From Rhinopomastus cyanomelas (taxonomy: Eukaryota; Chordata; Aves; Bucerotiformes; Rhinopomastidae), in the NCBI GenBank assembly GCA_013400115.1, contig VXBP01008587.1, positions 766,784 through 830,783 on the forward strand: a stretch of DNA of 64,000 nucleotides, in the 5' to 3' direction. The notes under the pieces are model-generated. The model was not told where the DNA came from, did no database searches, and saw only the letters and a list, made by a program, of their open reading frames with translations. A program made the position numbers and the translations under genes. Position 1 is the stretch's first letter. Every line of letters starts with the position of its first letter. Below, in pieces: positions 36,262-49,270 of the stretch.

Positions 36262-36523
36262 AGGGACAGTGACAGTGCAAGGGGTAATGGCTGCAAACCA
36301 GAAAAGGTAGGGAAGCACTTTCTTACTGGGAGGGTGACAGAGCACTGCAGGGAACAGGCTGCTCAGAGAGACTGCTGACTCTCCATCTCTGGAGATACTC
36401 AGAACCTATCTAGACATGCTCCTGTGAGACCTATGCTAGATGATCCTGCTCTGGCAGGGGAGCTGGACTAGACGATGCTCCTCAGAGCCCCCTCCAACCT
36501 CTACCCACTCAGTGATGCTGTGA
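36262..36523 (+). mobile_element. Older CR1 3' fragment
   Basis: Plus-sense remnant with GGGTAATGGCTGCAAACCAG, CATCTCTGGAGATACTCAG, GATGATCCTGCTCTGGCAG and CAGTGATGCTGTGA. It is diverged from the young copies. Confidence 0.83.
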
Positions 36524-37544
36524 GAACTGTATGCCACTGTCTGACAGGCATTTACATGGATCAAGGGGGATCCTGGGGCATGAAAAAGTTCTTCTAGACA
36601 GTTCCCTGAAGAAAATTAGTATTTTCTATTGTTTGGAAAAGTTCTAAAGGTATGACTCAATTCCCAAAATGGAACTAGTTATTTTTTTAATCTTCCCTTA
36701 ACAAAACATCTCTTTCTAAGAGCTCCCCAAAACTTTGTCTTTTGTAGTCTAGATGCTACAATCCAAATGAGTTTAATTAGTTTCACCATATTATTTTTTC
36801 CACCTTACCATGACTCCTCTCACTTAAGAACATAGTCACAAGTTACTCATTAAATCTTCCTAAACTCAAGCAAACAATGAATTAATCCTGAACAATGACC
36901 ACTGCTCAGTCAACCCTTCCAAAACTTCCTACATCTGTCTTCTTGTATCCTTAGTCACATACTCTAACATTCAGAAAATCATTCACTTAAGGAAATAAAT
37001 CTCTCTCAGACTTTTAATTACAACCCAGTGACATTCACATATTCCTTAAAAAACAGCCCTATCCAAGTACCAGCACCAGATTGCCCTACGGAACAGATGA
37101 AGGGACCAGTGTCTGGGCAGACTGTCCCATGTGGTGAGCTCCGTGGCATTCACCCTCTGACCATCAACCAGCTGATATGGTATTTGGTGCCAGATGCTCC
37201 AAAGGCAGGCACCACAAAACCACCTTGTAAATAGTTATGGGTTATACTGCCAGCGGGAAAACTACTCGGGAGCTCCAGGAAACAGAGCGTGTGTCTGTGT
37301 TCTCCAGGCAAGGAACTTTATTTACTGCAGTTTGCAGAAGCCCTGGGTACTCCCTGCACACTTGCACTTCCTTTCATTTGTGTATTATTTAAGCTTCATT
37401 TATTCATCGGTTCAGCAGGATCTTGGCAACCATCTCATTAAATAACGATGAGGTAACACCACCTACTACCAAGAGAGAAAACATCCGAGTGATCAAGTTA
37501 TAAACAGATTTCTTTCTGTGACATGAACTCCCCTCTCTCTCTGG

Positions 37545-37775
37545 TATGAGGACATGGCCTCAAGCTGTGCTAGAGGAGGTTCAGATTGGATACTAGGAAG
37601 AATTTCTTCACTGAAAAGGTTGTCAAACACTGGAACAGGCTACCCAGGGACACGGTAGAACCACTGACCCTAGAAGTGGTTTAAAAGACATGGATGCAGT
37701 GCTGAGGGATATGACTGTTGGGTCAATGGTTGGACTTGCTGATCTTTTCCAACCAAAATGATTCTGTGGTTCTGC
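37545..37775 (+). mobile_element. CR1 3' fragment, second subfamily
   Basis: Plus-sense copy with TTCAGATTGGATACTAGGAAG, CACTGGAACAGGCTACCC and TTTTCCAACCAAAATGATTC, ending GTGGTTCTG. Confidence 0.87.
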
Positions 37776-37965
37776 ATTGGAGCTGAGTGCCATGTTCCTT
37801 CCTATTTGTGTCTTCTTCAGACATTCCTGTACTCAGCAATTTGAAACACTGCTACCATTTTCATTCCAAATAAGAATCAGCTGGAAAATAAACATAAGTG
37901 ACTGATCAGGGGAAGAAGTTTAACCATCTCGTCAGATTTTTCTTAAGTGACAAATTCCACTTTTG

Positions 37966-38850
37966 AATCACAGAATATTAGGGATTAGAAGGGACCTCGA
38001 AAGATCATCCAGTCCAATCCCTCTGACACAGCAGCATCACCTAGATCCAGTCACACAGGAACACATCCAGGCGGGTCCTAAACATCTCCAGAGAAGGAGA
38101 CTCCACAACCCCCCTGGGCAGCCTGTTCCAGTGCTCCATCACCCTCACTGGGAAGAAGTTCCTTCTCACATTTGTGTGGAACCTTCTATGTTCTAGCTTG
38201 CACCCATTGCCCTTTGTCCTATCACTAGATGACATTGAGAAGAGCCTGGCTCCATCCTCCTGACACCCACCCTCCACATATTTATAGACATTCATGAGCT
38301 CATCCCTCAGTCTCCTCTTCTCCAAGCTAAAGAGACCCAGCTCCCTCAGCCTCTCCTCACAAGGCAGTTGCTCCACTTCCTTCATCAGCCTTGTTGCTCT
38401 ACGCTGTACTCTTTCCAGCAACTCCACATCCCTCTTGAACTGAGGGACCCAGAACTGGACATACTACTCCAAATGTGGTATCACTAGTGCAGAGTAGAGG
38501 GGGAGAAGAACCTCTCTCCATCTGATAACCACCCCCCTTTTGATCCACCCCAGGATGCTGTTGGCCCTCTTGGCCACAAGAGCACACTGCTGGCTCATGG
38601 TCATCCTGCTGTCCATCAGGACCCGCAGGTCCCTTTCTTCTACACTGCTCTCCAACAGGTCGGTCCCCAGTCTACACTGGTACCTGGGGTTGTTCTTGCC
38701 CAGATGCAAGACTACACTTACCCTTGCTACACTTCATTAAATTTTTCTCTGCCCAGCTCTCCAGCCTGTCGAAGTCTTGCTAAATGGCAGCTCAGTCTAC
38801 CGGGATGTCAGTGACACCACCCAGCTTTGTGTCATCAGCACTTGAGAAGG
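37966..38850 (-). mobile_element. CR1 copy, about 885 bp
   Basis: Longest copy of the young subfamily here. Minus-sense from a TCACAGAATATTAGGG tail back through the ORF2 C-terminal region. That region includes VLLPLYSALV, INVYKYVEGGCQ-like MNVYKYVEGGCQ and EHWNRLPRGVVES. It continues to CACCCAGCTTTGTGTCATC, near the segment after the reverse transcriptase. At least one frame break separates 38041-38427 from 38464-38709. Confidence 0.94.
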
Positions 38851-40585
38851 ACAACATTATAAAATCACTTGGAAAGGAAGCTTGGTGGTGTTTTCAGGCT
38901 GGGAGCATGGGAGCACGAAGGAGATGCCATTCCCCACTCCATTCACAAAATACAACAGCTCTGAGTCTTGCACGGTTTGCCAGTTGGCCTCTGCCCACAC
39001 TGTTATCTACAGCCACATATTTACACACTCAAGTTTCTGCTGCTGTTTCTCTTGGAGGAGTATTCCCTACACAAAAGCAGAGTGAGGACCCAAGGAGTTA
39101 GCCCACAATGAGTCGAAAGAAAATAAATAATCCAGCTCGCATGCCTCTGCCTAATGTTTGATGACATTACATTTCCTAGTCAAAGTCAACACAACTGCAG
39201 CTTTGCAGGGTCGGGGACATCTGCTGATTCCCGATTTGGTTTCTTCAACAGGATATTATGCAAGACATAAAACTTGTAGTATCTGTGTCAGCTGGTTTTA
39301 GCTCCCATGTAAACACCAGAATTGTTCTGAAACGTTAGGGACAGCCACGCTGCACTGACACTGAGAGGACTCCAGGAGGGGAAGTCATAAGCTGGAAACC
39401 ACAAATGATGGCCAATTAGATTTTTAATTTCTACTAAAAATAATCAGTTCCAGAGAGAGAAGAATATGTTTACAGCAAAAACACTATCTGATAATGATAG
39501 AATCATAGGCTCTCCCACAGGAAGAGGGCAGCTTAGCTTTTAGACACAAGAGAAAGGGAAAAAGACAACTCTCACTTTTTGTGTGGTATTTTTATCAGCA
39601 CAAGTTTTTGATGAAATAATACCAGAGCACTCATAAAGCACTTTCCAAGTTCAACATGCCTTATAAAGCTTTTCAAAATTGCCATCCTTCATCAGAGTGT
39701 GTCTTTGTAATAGCACTGGGCAACTAACACCTTGTCCATTCCACGGGTACGAAAACCAGCACCGTGAGCACCAGCTGCCTTCCCAAAACTGCAGAGGAAG
39801 CGAAAAGCACCGCCATGGCTCAACTGTTAGGAACACCTCACGTTCTGCAATGAAACTGCTGGATCTCAGTTCAGTGCCTTTCAAAGTTTGAGGTCTTTTC
39901 AATCATTTTGATGCAAGAGTCCACTTCAATTATTTGGATGTCTTCTAGAGGTTATTTGGGATCCCTGCTTCCAAATGACTCTCTACAAATGACTCTTGGT
40001 GAGCAGGGTGCGCTTGACATCTGTGCTTCAGCACTGTCAAGATAAGCAAATAAAATATCTGTCTGGGAAGACATTAAAGTTTCCTATCAGTTGAGCAAGC
40101 CTGGGAAAACAATTTCTACGAGCACATCGGGAACGTTCTGTGCTGCTTGTAACACGTCTTGAAATTCAGGTTTGTTTTTTTCCTTGTTCTCAGTCTGACA
40201 CCAAGCGTGATTTCTTCATGTGAAAACTCAGAACAGCACTATTGATTAAATTCAAAGCTACAGCAACAACCACGAGACACTTTTGGCAGACTTGACCCAA
40301 TAATTTACAAGCTCCACTTCTGATAATTCAGGCACGAGTCCTTTTCCCACATCACAAGTCACAACCATCTCGTAAGTCCACTGCACTGCTGAACTTGGGT
40401 CCTGCTTGCCACCCTGGCCCTTCTTTCCACTCCCTCCGCAAGACCAGTACTAGTTCAGCAATCTTCTCTCTTTCATTCTCCTGCTGTTTTCCCACACGTC
40501 TCCCTAGGTTGTGCTGCTCCAGTTTGCACCTATGTTAAAACCAATCCCAGCAAAAAAAGCTCTCATGATCTGACTCACAGATGCA

Positions 40586-40614
40586 CAGAAGGAGGGATTG
40601 GAAGGGACCTCGAA
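40586..40614 (-). mobile_element. Minimal CR1 scrap
   Basis: About 25 bases, GGGATTGGAAGGGACCTCG, with no surrounding tail or body. Exact identity to the CR1 core makes chance unlikely. Confidence 0.7.
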
Positions 40615-40837
40615 AGGAAATTAAACTCTATGTAATTTAAGCAGAGAAATCCATTGGTCTCAGCTGTCTTCTGTCACTGCACACACAGGATAAAAATTCA
40701 GCGGGGGAATCCAAGAAACTCCCATGTTTTCTCTTGTAGAGGCTTTAGCCCTACAACGGGACACACTAGTACTGTGTAAGAAACAAACGAATTAGCAGTT
40801 TGGGACAAGGATTGTGTTAAGTGCAGATGTATAAACA

Positions 40838-41463
40838 TAGAATCATAGAATCATCAGGGATTGGAAGGGACCTAGAAAGATCATCTGGTCCAATCCCCCT
40901 GCCACAGCAGGATCGCCCAGACCAAGTTGCACAGGAACACGTCCAGGTGGGTTTTAAACATCTCCAGTGAAGGAGACTCCACAACCCCCCTGGGCAGCCC
41001 CTTCCAGTGCTCCGTCACCCTCACCGTGAAGAAATTCCTTCTCGTATTTATATGGAACCTCCTATGTTCCAGCTCACACCCATTGTCTCTCATCCTATCA
41101 CTAGATGACACTGAGAAGAGCCTGGCTCCATCCTCCTGACACCCACCCCTCACATATTTATAGACATTAGACACCCCTTGGTCTCCTCTTCTCCAAGCTA
41201 AAGAGATCCAGCTCCTCCAGCCTTTCCTCATAAGACAGGTGCTCCACCACCTTCATCATCTTTGCAGCTCTACGCTGGTCTCCCTCCAGCAGCTCCTTGT
41301 CCTTGAACTGAGGGACCCAGAACTGGACACAATACTCCAGATGTCTAGGTGATCCTGCTGTGGCAGGGGGGTTGGACTAGATGATCTTTCAAGGTCCCTT
41401 CCAATCCCTAATGATTCTATGATTCTATGTGGTCTCACTAGTGCAGAGTAGAGAGGAAGAAGA
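40838..41463 (-). mobile_element. CR1 copy interrupted by another CR1
   Basis: Minus-sense young copy from CATAGAATCATAGAATC to ACTCCAGATG at 41343. It resumes at TGGTCTCACTAGTGCAGAG at 41429 and ends near 41463. The gap holds a plus-sense CR1 3' end. Confidence 0.94.
41344..41428 (+). mobile_element. Nested CR1 3' end in opposite orientation
   Basis: 85 bases from TCTAGGTGATCCTGC to a double GATTCTATGATTCTATG tail, inserted cleanly inside the minus-sense CR1 at 40838-41463. No target-site duplication longer than two or three bases is visible. Confidence 0.93.
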
Positions 41464-41474
41464 ACATAAATCAC

Positions 41475-41490
41475 ATATATATATATATAT
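41475..41490. repeat. (AT)n microsatellite
   Basis: Sixteen bases of alternating AT followed by GTAATATACATACATG, just past the end of the interrupted CR1. Confidence 0.9.
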
Positions 41491-44400
41491 GTAATATACA
41501 TACATGTGTGAAGTTTTCTCCTTCCCTTCAGCCCCAGTGAATGTAGGCAGCTATCAAATTTCCAGTGTGTAGGGAAAGGCTGACGAGTTCCCTTTAACAG
41601 CACCTTTCACTCACAAAGGTAATTGGGAAAGGTGATGCAACAGATCTGCACTTCCACCAGTAGCCAGCTGCATGGAAGGTGCCAGCAGACCTGCACACCA
41701 AGTGTCTTTAATTGGGATGCTGCAGGCCTGGGTCTTAGTCTGGCATCCTCAAATGAAACACCTTTCCCTTGTTGTGGTCCTTAACTCCGAAGGAGATGCC
41801 AAGCAAGTCACACTTCCCTTTCCACCTGCTCACAGTTCTGCCAGCACCTCTCCCCCTGGATGTTCCAGGGATTGCTCCACTATGTTCATCAAGAGCAACA
41901 GTGATGCTTCCCAGTATAAAAGTTAAACCTTCCACGACCTTTAAGAAACAAAACAACAATGAAACCCTGAAAGAACAACAAAAAGGCTCCGAGGGAAGAG
42001 CTTTACATCATTCAGTTGAGCACAGCAGACCATTTGGTGTTTGCACTGTACTAGAAGTCAGACTCAAGCAGAGGCCAGGACCCTGGTGTGTGGGGTTGCT
42101 GCAGAAACAGAGCACCAAAAAAACCTCTCTCCCATTCTAGTAATTGAGTTGCAAATGGAATTACTACACTTCTCTAATTAAGAGACACCAACAGTGTATC
42201 ACCATGAAGAGCAAAATCCATATATATGGGATTACACAGAGACATTAACCATCAAAACCACTCAGGACAAAGGAGTTAATGTGACCATCACACCGCTACA
42301 TTTTATGTCCTACATGGAGCAGAAATACTTAAGGAACCCCTCATCCTACACAGGGGTACTCAGGTCTTTCTCCTCTCCCAATAAACAACACTTTTTGGTA
42401 CCTACTTGTCTGCAGAAGGTGAAGACTGGAAACACTAGCTTCCAGGGTCCACCTCACTTGCCATGGGAAAAGAGAAATGAGAAGGAAAGCCTCAAGAGAA
42501 CATGAGAACAAAGGCCTTTGTCAGGCACGCTCTACTCACAAAGACAACTGAAGGCTGTTTTGAAAAGGACAAGGTGGACATCAGCAACTCCAGATGCTCC
42601 TCCCTGAAGACACGGGGTATCACGACAGGTGCTTCACTAGCAACTTGCTGCGCTGGTCCCTCTGACAGAGCCTAGGTGGGCTGCAAGAGTTAATGTCCTT
42701 GGAAACTCTGCACTGTTTATTTGCTCTCCCAGGTCTGGGTGCAACATCTGGGAAAGCATTTTGGAGAGGATGGGAGCAGAGAGGTCTTTCTCTCCTTGGT
42801 GCCACTGCAGGGCTACACACGGTAGACCACAGTCATGCCTGAGACCTCAGATGAACTGCAGTTCTTTGGAGGTAGAATATTAAGCACTAAATGGTTTTCT
42901 CTGAGAAAACCTTCTGCATAATGAAGTTATCATTATTCCCCAGTGCCACACACAGACAAAACACACATGCACCCCATATTTACAAAGTCAAGGGGCACTG
43001 CTGCAAATACTTCTCATAACCTAGAGACCAAAAGCAATCACAGACACAGTTAGACTCACTTTCCCATCAAAGTGCCTCGGAACAACCACATGGGCACTCT
43101 TCCATCATCAGACCTACACGCAGAGGATGAGTCCCTTCGTGCAAGGTGAGTTCAGAGCTCACACGATGCGCCAGGGATGAAATCATGAAACTTTCCACAG
43201 AGCAGCTACTGGAAGAGAACTGGCTGTACGAGCTCCTTGTGGTGTGGACACCCGCCCGTAAGTGGTTGCACTCAGACAAGTATCACACTACATCCAGAGG
43301 TTCCCATTGCTGAGTATCTCTTTAGTAGGTTGGGGTGGCAACGGTGAGGCTGCCCTCATACCCTGGTTCATACTGCACCAGCAATAAATCTGACTTTAAA
43401 CTGATTTCTGTCCTGACACATGAACTTCATCACATTATGGGGAATGGGCTGAGCCTTCAGCAGCCCTGTTTATTAAATAATGTGTTTATCCTCTAAATAG
43501 GAACTGCATAAAGAAAGGGTAGAAAAGCCAGAAGTGAAAACTTCCATGAAATATATTGGTTTCCACACGGGAAAGCTCTCCCATTTATTGAATCTGGCAG
43601 TAAGTTTTAAACACTTAAAGAAAGTATTTCTTCAAAAATAAAAGCATCGCCCAACACAAATAGAACCTCCCATTGTACTTAAAGCAAATTAATTTCTAAA
43701 CTGGCCTTGTTTATTTAAATTCCTGGTTTCTGGAACAGCATGTGAACCTGCAGGTTTTTTTTTTCACCCGACAGATTGACGTGGAGGAAGCAGAGCTCTG
43801 GAGTAAGGGTCCAGGGAGCACGTAGGACATGAGAAAGAAAAGCTGGGCTTTTGAAGAGTGAGGCTGGAGGGCAGGTGATAAAGAGGTGCTAATTTTAAAG
43901 CAGGCCAAAATTCTGCACAGTTCAAGTCAAATCTAGAAGGATTATTGAAAAAAAAACCAAAACGTTGCTTCCTCCCAGTATTTGCCTAAAGAAGGGATTA
44001 AAACCCTCTAAATATCCTTCTGGAACGTATAGCTAGCAAAAGGCATTAACAGACCCTAAGAAAACAGCAGGTAATGAATGGGGTTTTAAAACCTACAGAG
44101 CAAAAATGACTTTTTTGGTGCCTCTGACTTCTTAAGTCGGCTCTGAAATGGCTCAAAGGAAAATGTGAACAAAGGCTAATGACAGGGGCCCTTTCATATT
44201 AAAATAATATAGAGTGAGAGGAATGCAGTGTTTGGAAAAGCACAGACTAAATAAAACACCCCTGCGCTCACTAGCCCTCTCCCTTCTGAGGTGGTGTCTC
44301 AGCCTGGCTATAAAAGAACATCTCAGGGAGGAAATGCTGTCACTTCTGAGACACAAACCTGTGTTTCTGAGGTGTTTACCGTCTCTATGTACCGTCGCTG

Positions 44401-44655
44401 AAGACCCCCTGACACTGACAAATAGGCTTCATTACATCTGTGGCAAAGGTATTTGCTCTCATCTCTCAGGAATGATCCAGGCATTGATCAAGGACGAAGC
44501 ACCAAACACTAAAAAATTCATCTGCCCTGGGGGCTGTACTCAGCCTGCCCCTGGACATGCCTAGCAGGCAGCCTCATCTTCTGTAGCAGTGCCACCGGGA
44601 AGAGTGAGACATTGCTGGTGCTGGATGGGGCTAGTAGATTCTGAAAAGAGCCCTG

Positions 44656-44880
44656 TAGAATTGCACAGAAACACTGGAAGGGACCTCTGGGGATCATCAA
44701 AGCCAATCCCTCTGCTAAGGCTGGCTCATCTCAAGAAGGCTGCGCAGGAACACATCCACATGGGTTTGGATAGAAGTCTCCAGATGAGACTGCACAACCT
44801 CTCTAGGCAGCCTGTTCCAGTGCTCTGTCTCCCTCAACGAGCTCGTCCTCATCAAAGAGCTCCTCTTAAAAAAAAACTCC
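44656..44880 (-). mobile_element. Older CR1 3' fragment
   Basis: Minus-sense remnant with CACTGGAAGGGACCTCTGG, GGATCATCAAAGCCAATCC and CAGCCTGTTCCAGTGCTC. It is diverged. Confidence 0.83.
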
Positions 44881-44989
44881 ACTAAGATTATAGCTGATCA
44901 GATGAAAACCTGCAAGCTCACCCAGCATGAAATGACTTCAGCAATCTCTTGTAATCTTAAAGCAGGCACTGTGTGATATTAATGAATAG

Positions 44990-45425
44990 TCATCCAAGTC
45001 ATCAATGAATAGATTGAACAGGGCTGGTCCCAGCACCGACCCTTGGGAGACTCTACTAGACACAGGCCTCCAACTAGACTCTGTCCCATTGACCACTACT
45101 CTCTGGCTTCTATCCTGCAGCCAGTTCACCATCCACCTTGCTACCCAATCATCCAGTCCACACTGCCTCATTTTGGCTGCGAGGATGCTGTGTCAATTGC
45201 TTTACTGAAGTCAAGATAGATAACATCCACTGCTCTGCCATCATCCATCCACCTGGTTAAGCCCTCATAAAAGGCTATCAGGTTGGTCAAGCCTGACTTT
45301 CCCTTTGTAAAGCCATGCTTTAAAGTCCCTAATGACCCTCCTGTCCCTGATGTGCCTGGAGACAGCCTCTAGGACAAACTGTTCCATCACCTTTCCTGAG
45401 ATGGAGATGAGGCTGCCCAGTAGGC
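44990..45425 (-). mobile_element. CR1 reverse-transcriptase fragment
   Basis: The only copy here that reaches the reverse-transcriptase domain of ORF2. On the minus strand it encodes KVMEQFVLE, a broken FTKGKS-type segment, VIYLDFSKAID and, at 44992-45042, GSVLGPALFNLFIDDLD, the conserved motif just before the catalytic loop. It is cut off at about 44990, before the catalytic FADD-type box, and has frame breaks. It is therefore dead. Confidence 0.93.
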
Positions 45426-46130
45426 TGGGAACCCAGGTCTTCTCATTTGTGAAGACACCTAATTAACAGAGTCACACATTAGTAATTTTCTTTAGGTTCA
45501 CTGAAGCAGAAACTAACTTGACACAAGTCCTGCGAGCCAACTTCTCAGTTGTTCTTCTTGTGGAAAGCGCTGATAAACCTGAGCTGTGAGATTGCTCGTG
45601 AGCCCTGAAGGCTCTCCATCACACCCAGCACCTCCTGATAGCTTTAGCTGATGACTTGGCAAAGCAACAACAAGAAGCTGATACTAGAAAGAGAAACTCA
45701 ACACCAGTGCCTGCGATTTATGAAATGCTCTAAGTAGCACAGGTTTCACTCGCAGGTTTCCTAGTTGGAGAGACCACAGACAATTCACGCTCGCCCCCCA
45801 GTGGTCTCGGCGCCCATACCAGTACACACTGGTTGTGAGGACACCAGTGAGAAGCACTGGGGAGCTAGGATATATATGTTACTTAAAAACACTCTGAGAC
45901 ACGTGAAAATGATTAAATGCCACTGTTACAACCTCTAGAATTTTTTTCCTTTTAAAATTGTCATTAAGAGGAACCTATCTTCCAATCAACAAAGTTGTTC
46001 TTCCTGTCAAAACACCACATTGTTCTTCCTTCTGTGCCCGAGCAAGTGCCAGTGGTTTAACGGCTACGCAGACATGGCAAATGAAAACTGAAAAATAATA
46101 AAAATACATTCTCAAACACATACTGACAGA

Positions 46131-46530
46131 ATCACAGAACATCAGGGATTGGAAGGGACCTCGAAAGATCATCTAGTCTAATCCCCCTGACACAGCAGGA
46201 TCNATCCATGTGGGTTTTAAACATCTCCAGTGAAGAAGACTCCACAACCCCCATGGGCAGCCTGTTCCAGTGCTCTGTCACCCTCATCATGAATAAATTC
46301 CTTCTCATATTGATGTGGAACCTCCTCTGTTCCAGCTCACACCCATTGCTCCTCGTCCTATCACTAGATGCCGCTGAGCAGAGTCTGGCTCCATCCTCCT
46401 GACACCCACCCTTCACATCTGTGTAGATATTAATGAGGTCACCCTTCAGTCTTCTCCAGGCTAAAGAAACCCAGATCCCTCAGCCTCTCCTCACAAGGCA
46501 CTCCATCATCTTCATGGCTCTGCAATGGAC
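46131..46530 (-). mobile_element. CR1 3' fragment containing an ambiguous base
   Basis: Minus-sense young copy from CAGAATCACAGAACATCAGG to the segment near CTCTGCAATGGAC. An N at 46203 sits where some 35 bases of normal CR1 sequence (between AGGATCA and ATCCAGGTGGG) are absent. The ORF2 remnant includes MKGGCQEDGARLC and EHWNRLPMGVVES. Confidence 0.92.
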
Positions 46531-49270
46531 ATGCTACTTAGTTAAACAAAACTGTCAGGAAGATCACCCTGTCTAAAAAACAAGTCCAGATTATGCAATG
46601 CTGAGTTTCTGTGATCCTTTCTCAGAAAGTTTCCTACTGAAACTTGCTCACCCTTGCGTGTGTAGCTGTCATATTTCATTTATACCTACCCGAAAGTGCA
46701 TTAATTACTGTGGGTCATACGTGACTAATTAACTCCTTTTGCCTGAAGCAAAAGTAAAGGCCAAGATCAAAAATGTAGAAGGAGATGAACGCGTAGAGTA
46801 CACTCATGGCCAATGCAGAGCTGAGTCTGAATAGAGAAACTTCTTACCAAGCCCTGTGAAATGTTGTCTAAAACACATTTAACTTTAACAGCGTGACACA
46901 GATCTTCTCATGGATCCACTGGAAGGATTCAGCAAGCACCTTCTCTCTGGACCACACTTCATTGCAGCAGGAATGAAGAGACAACCAAATAAAGCAGTTA
47001 ACAGCTGAATGACTAGTTGTTCTCCCTGAAGTAATAAACCAACATCCAACATGCTAAATATTTCAGGCAGCTGCCCTTTGGCGATTCATTTCAGCTCACA
47101 GCCTGGTAGGTACCTGGGTTTCCTCTGTACTCAGCACTGAAAGAGAAGCACCTCTGCAAGCCAATCCCTGGGTCTACCTGAAGAGAGAATGATGTGCCCC
47201 AGAGGTGCCAATCCCTCTTCTCTGACTCCCCAGAGATCCCAGACAGATAGCAGAGGCCAGACACCCAGCTGCCAAGGAGCCAAGGCTGGGGAGATGGATA
47301 GCTGCAAACCTGTAATTACCAAAACCATTTGGAGCCATCAGTGCCCAGCTGTGAGCACCCCAAGTGCACAGCCTGAGATTCAGCAGGGCAGGCTGCTGAA
47401 TGCTGATTTGGGTACATGACCCTCCAGTGTTCATCTGCCAGGAGATCACTGATGAGTTACAGACTCATGACAAATGTGATTCTCAGTGTTTTAAAACATC
47501 ACAGCTTAGAAGAGCCACAACAGTGACAATTGTGAGGTTGTCCACGTCTAGTTCTGTAACTACTCAGCCCCTAGCACGATGCTTGCTTACACTTCTGGGC
47601 TGCTTGCCAGTCTTAAAGGCTATAAAACAGTGACCTCCCTATGATGCAACCACTTAAGTGGTATTTTTGGTCCAAACCAAGGAGTTTACTGTTTTCATGT
47701 GTCTGCTGGGTGCTCTGCCTTCTCATCTGCTACGGCCATATAATGCTCAAAGGGCCATACAGGAGGAATAGAGAAACAACTCAGAAATCAAGGTAGGGAG
47801 ATGGACAGGCACAGAGTAGTGTTAGATTGGGATGAAAGAAGTAAAACACGAATGACACAGGACAAGGTGTACAAAAAGCCCCAGAAGGGTAGGGATCACA
47901 GGCCACACTGAAGATGAGAAAGAATAGGGATGAATTAACAAAAAGACAACACATGATAAATCAAGAGAGGAGAAGGCACAATTAATGGGAAGATGTGAAG
48001 AAACTAGAATAACTGGCCTGGAGGGAAATGGAATTAGACTCCCCGATGGCCAAAGCATTCCAGCTGTTTAAGGAAGGGACTCTTACCTCAGAGAAATTGG
48101 TTTAGTAGGGGGTATGAGGATGGAGCCTTGTTCAGTATTCCTCTCAACAAAAGCCCTACCAACCAAAAGACACATTGGAAAGAGTGATGGAGATGGCCTC
48201 ATTGGAAATGGAGAAGCCACCACTTAATTTTTAAAAATAACATCTGACACTCTTTCAAAGTATAGCACATCACTGGAAGTGCCAGCAGGTTCTCGAGAAA
48301 GAACAACTTGATGGACAAACATCTTTCCTCCAAGGACGTACAAGAAGGCTGAAGTACATTAGGAGTGTAGAGATCAATAAATTAATTTGAGTAAATCAGC
48401 AGCAGAGCAAGGAACAGCACCGAAGGTCTGAGCATCCCATCCACCGCCTTTCTAACCATCCAAGCGATCCCTTTTAAATTGTTCTTGATGACTTCAAATT
48501 GCTGCTCCTGAGTTTATCAGCAATAAAATTACAACTATTACACACCACTGCTTCAGCTGCTCTTACATGTCTGTCATTGGATTCTGATAACAGCCCACAC
48601 AGCTAATGAGGACTCCAAATACTGACTGCTAAGTATTATCATCACTGGATGGGACTCAGCCCATCCAGGTACCTCTCTTGCATCTCTTTTGTAGGGACTG
48701 AGCTCAACCTGATCTCATAACATGACTGATTTCCCTCTGCAGGATGTAGTAGGTGTCTCTGAAAACCTCCAGAAAGAAATATGAGGTCTTGAGCTTACTT
48801 GAGATCTCGGCACCTAGGAAAGTGGCACCTAGGCTCCATCTATAAAGGCAAGTAGTAGCTCAACAGGAGCAGGTCTGTAGAATGAAAAAAACACACTGAA
48901 GATCCATGTTCACACTAAATGCTCTTTTTCAGGGTTTTCTTTGGACTAGCTCTGGTTAGTCCCAAGTAACGAACACGTGCGGTTCGCTTAACCACGGTGT
49001 AGGTGTGTTCCTGGAGGCCATCTTCTGGTTAATGTCATCTGAAAGGAGCCTGGTTTGTGCTGACTTTGCTCTTGTGCTGTGAAGTGGGGATGACTGGGAA
49101 GTTCAATTCAAAAGCACCCTCTTGATCTGCACCAGAATATCGATGTGGATGCACTTGTAGAGATCTGGACACAGGCCCCTGGCTCATAATGCAGGATGGT
49201 GAGTTCAGTATGTCCTAAATCAGGTACTAAGGAACCTTCTTATCTCAACTATGTGCCAACAAAGTCCTAC

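Larger units (their letters stand above)
32745..49270 (-). other. KLF12: Last intron of KLF12
   Basis: An intron of about 16.5 kb bounded by GT at 49269-49270 and AG at 32745-32746, phase 1. Besides the CR1 copies listed separately, the unique stretches 34476-36261, 36524-37544, 38851-40585, 41500-44655, 45430-46130 and 46535-49268 show no exon, RNA gene or non-CR1 element that I recognise. A TAAT-rich segment at 46690-46735 could be conserved regulatory DNA. Open reading frames here are short and lack family motifs. Confidence 0.9.
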
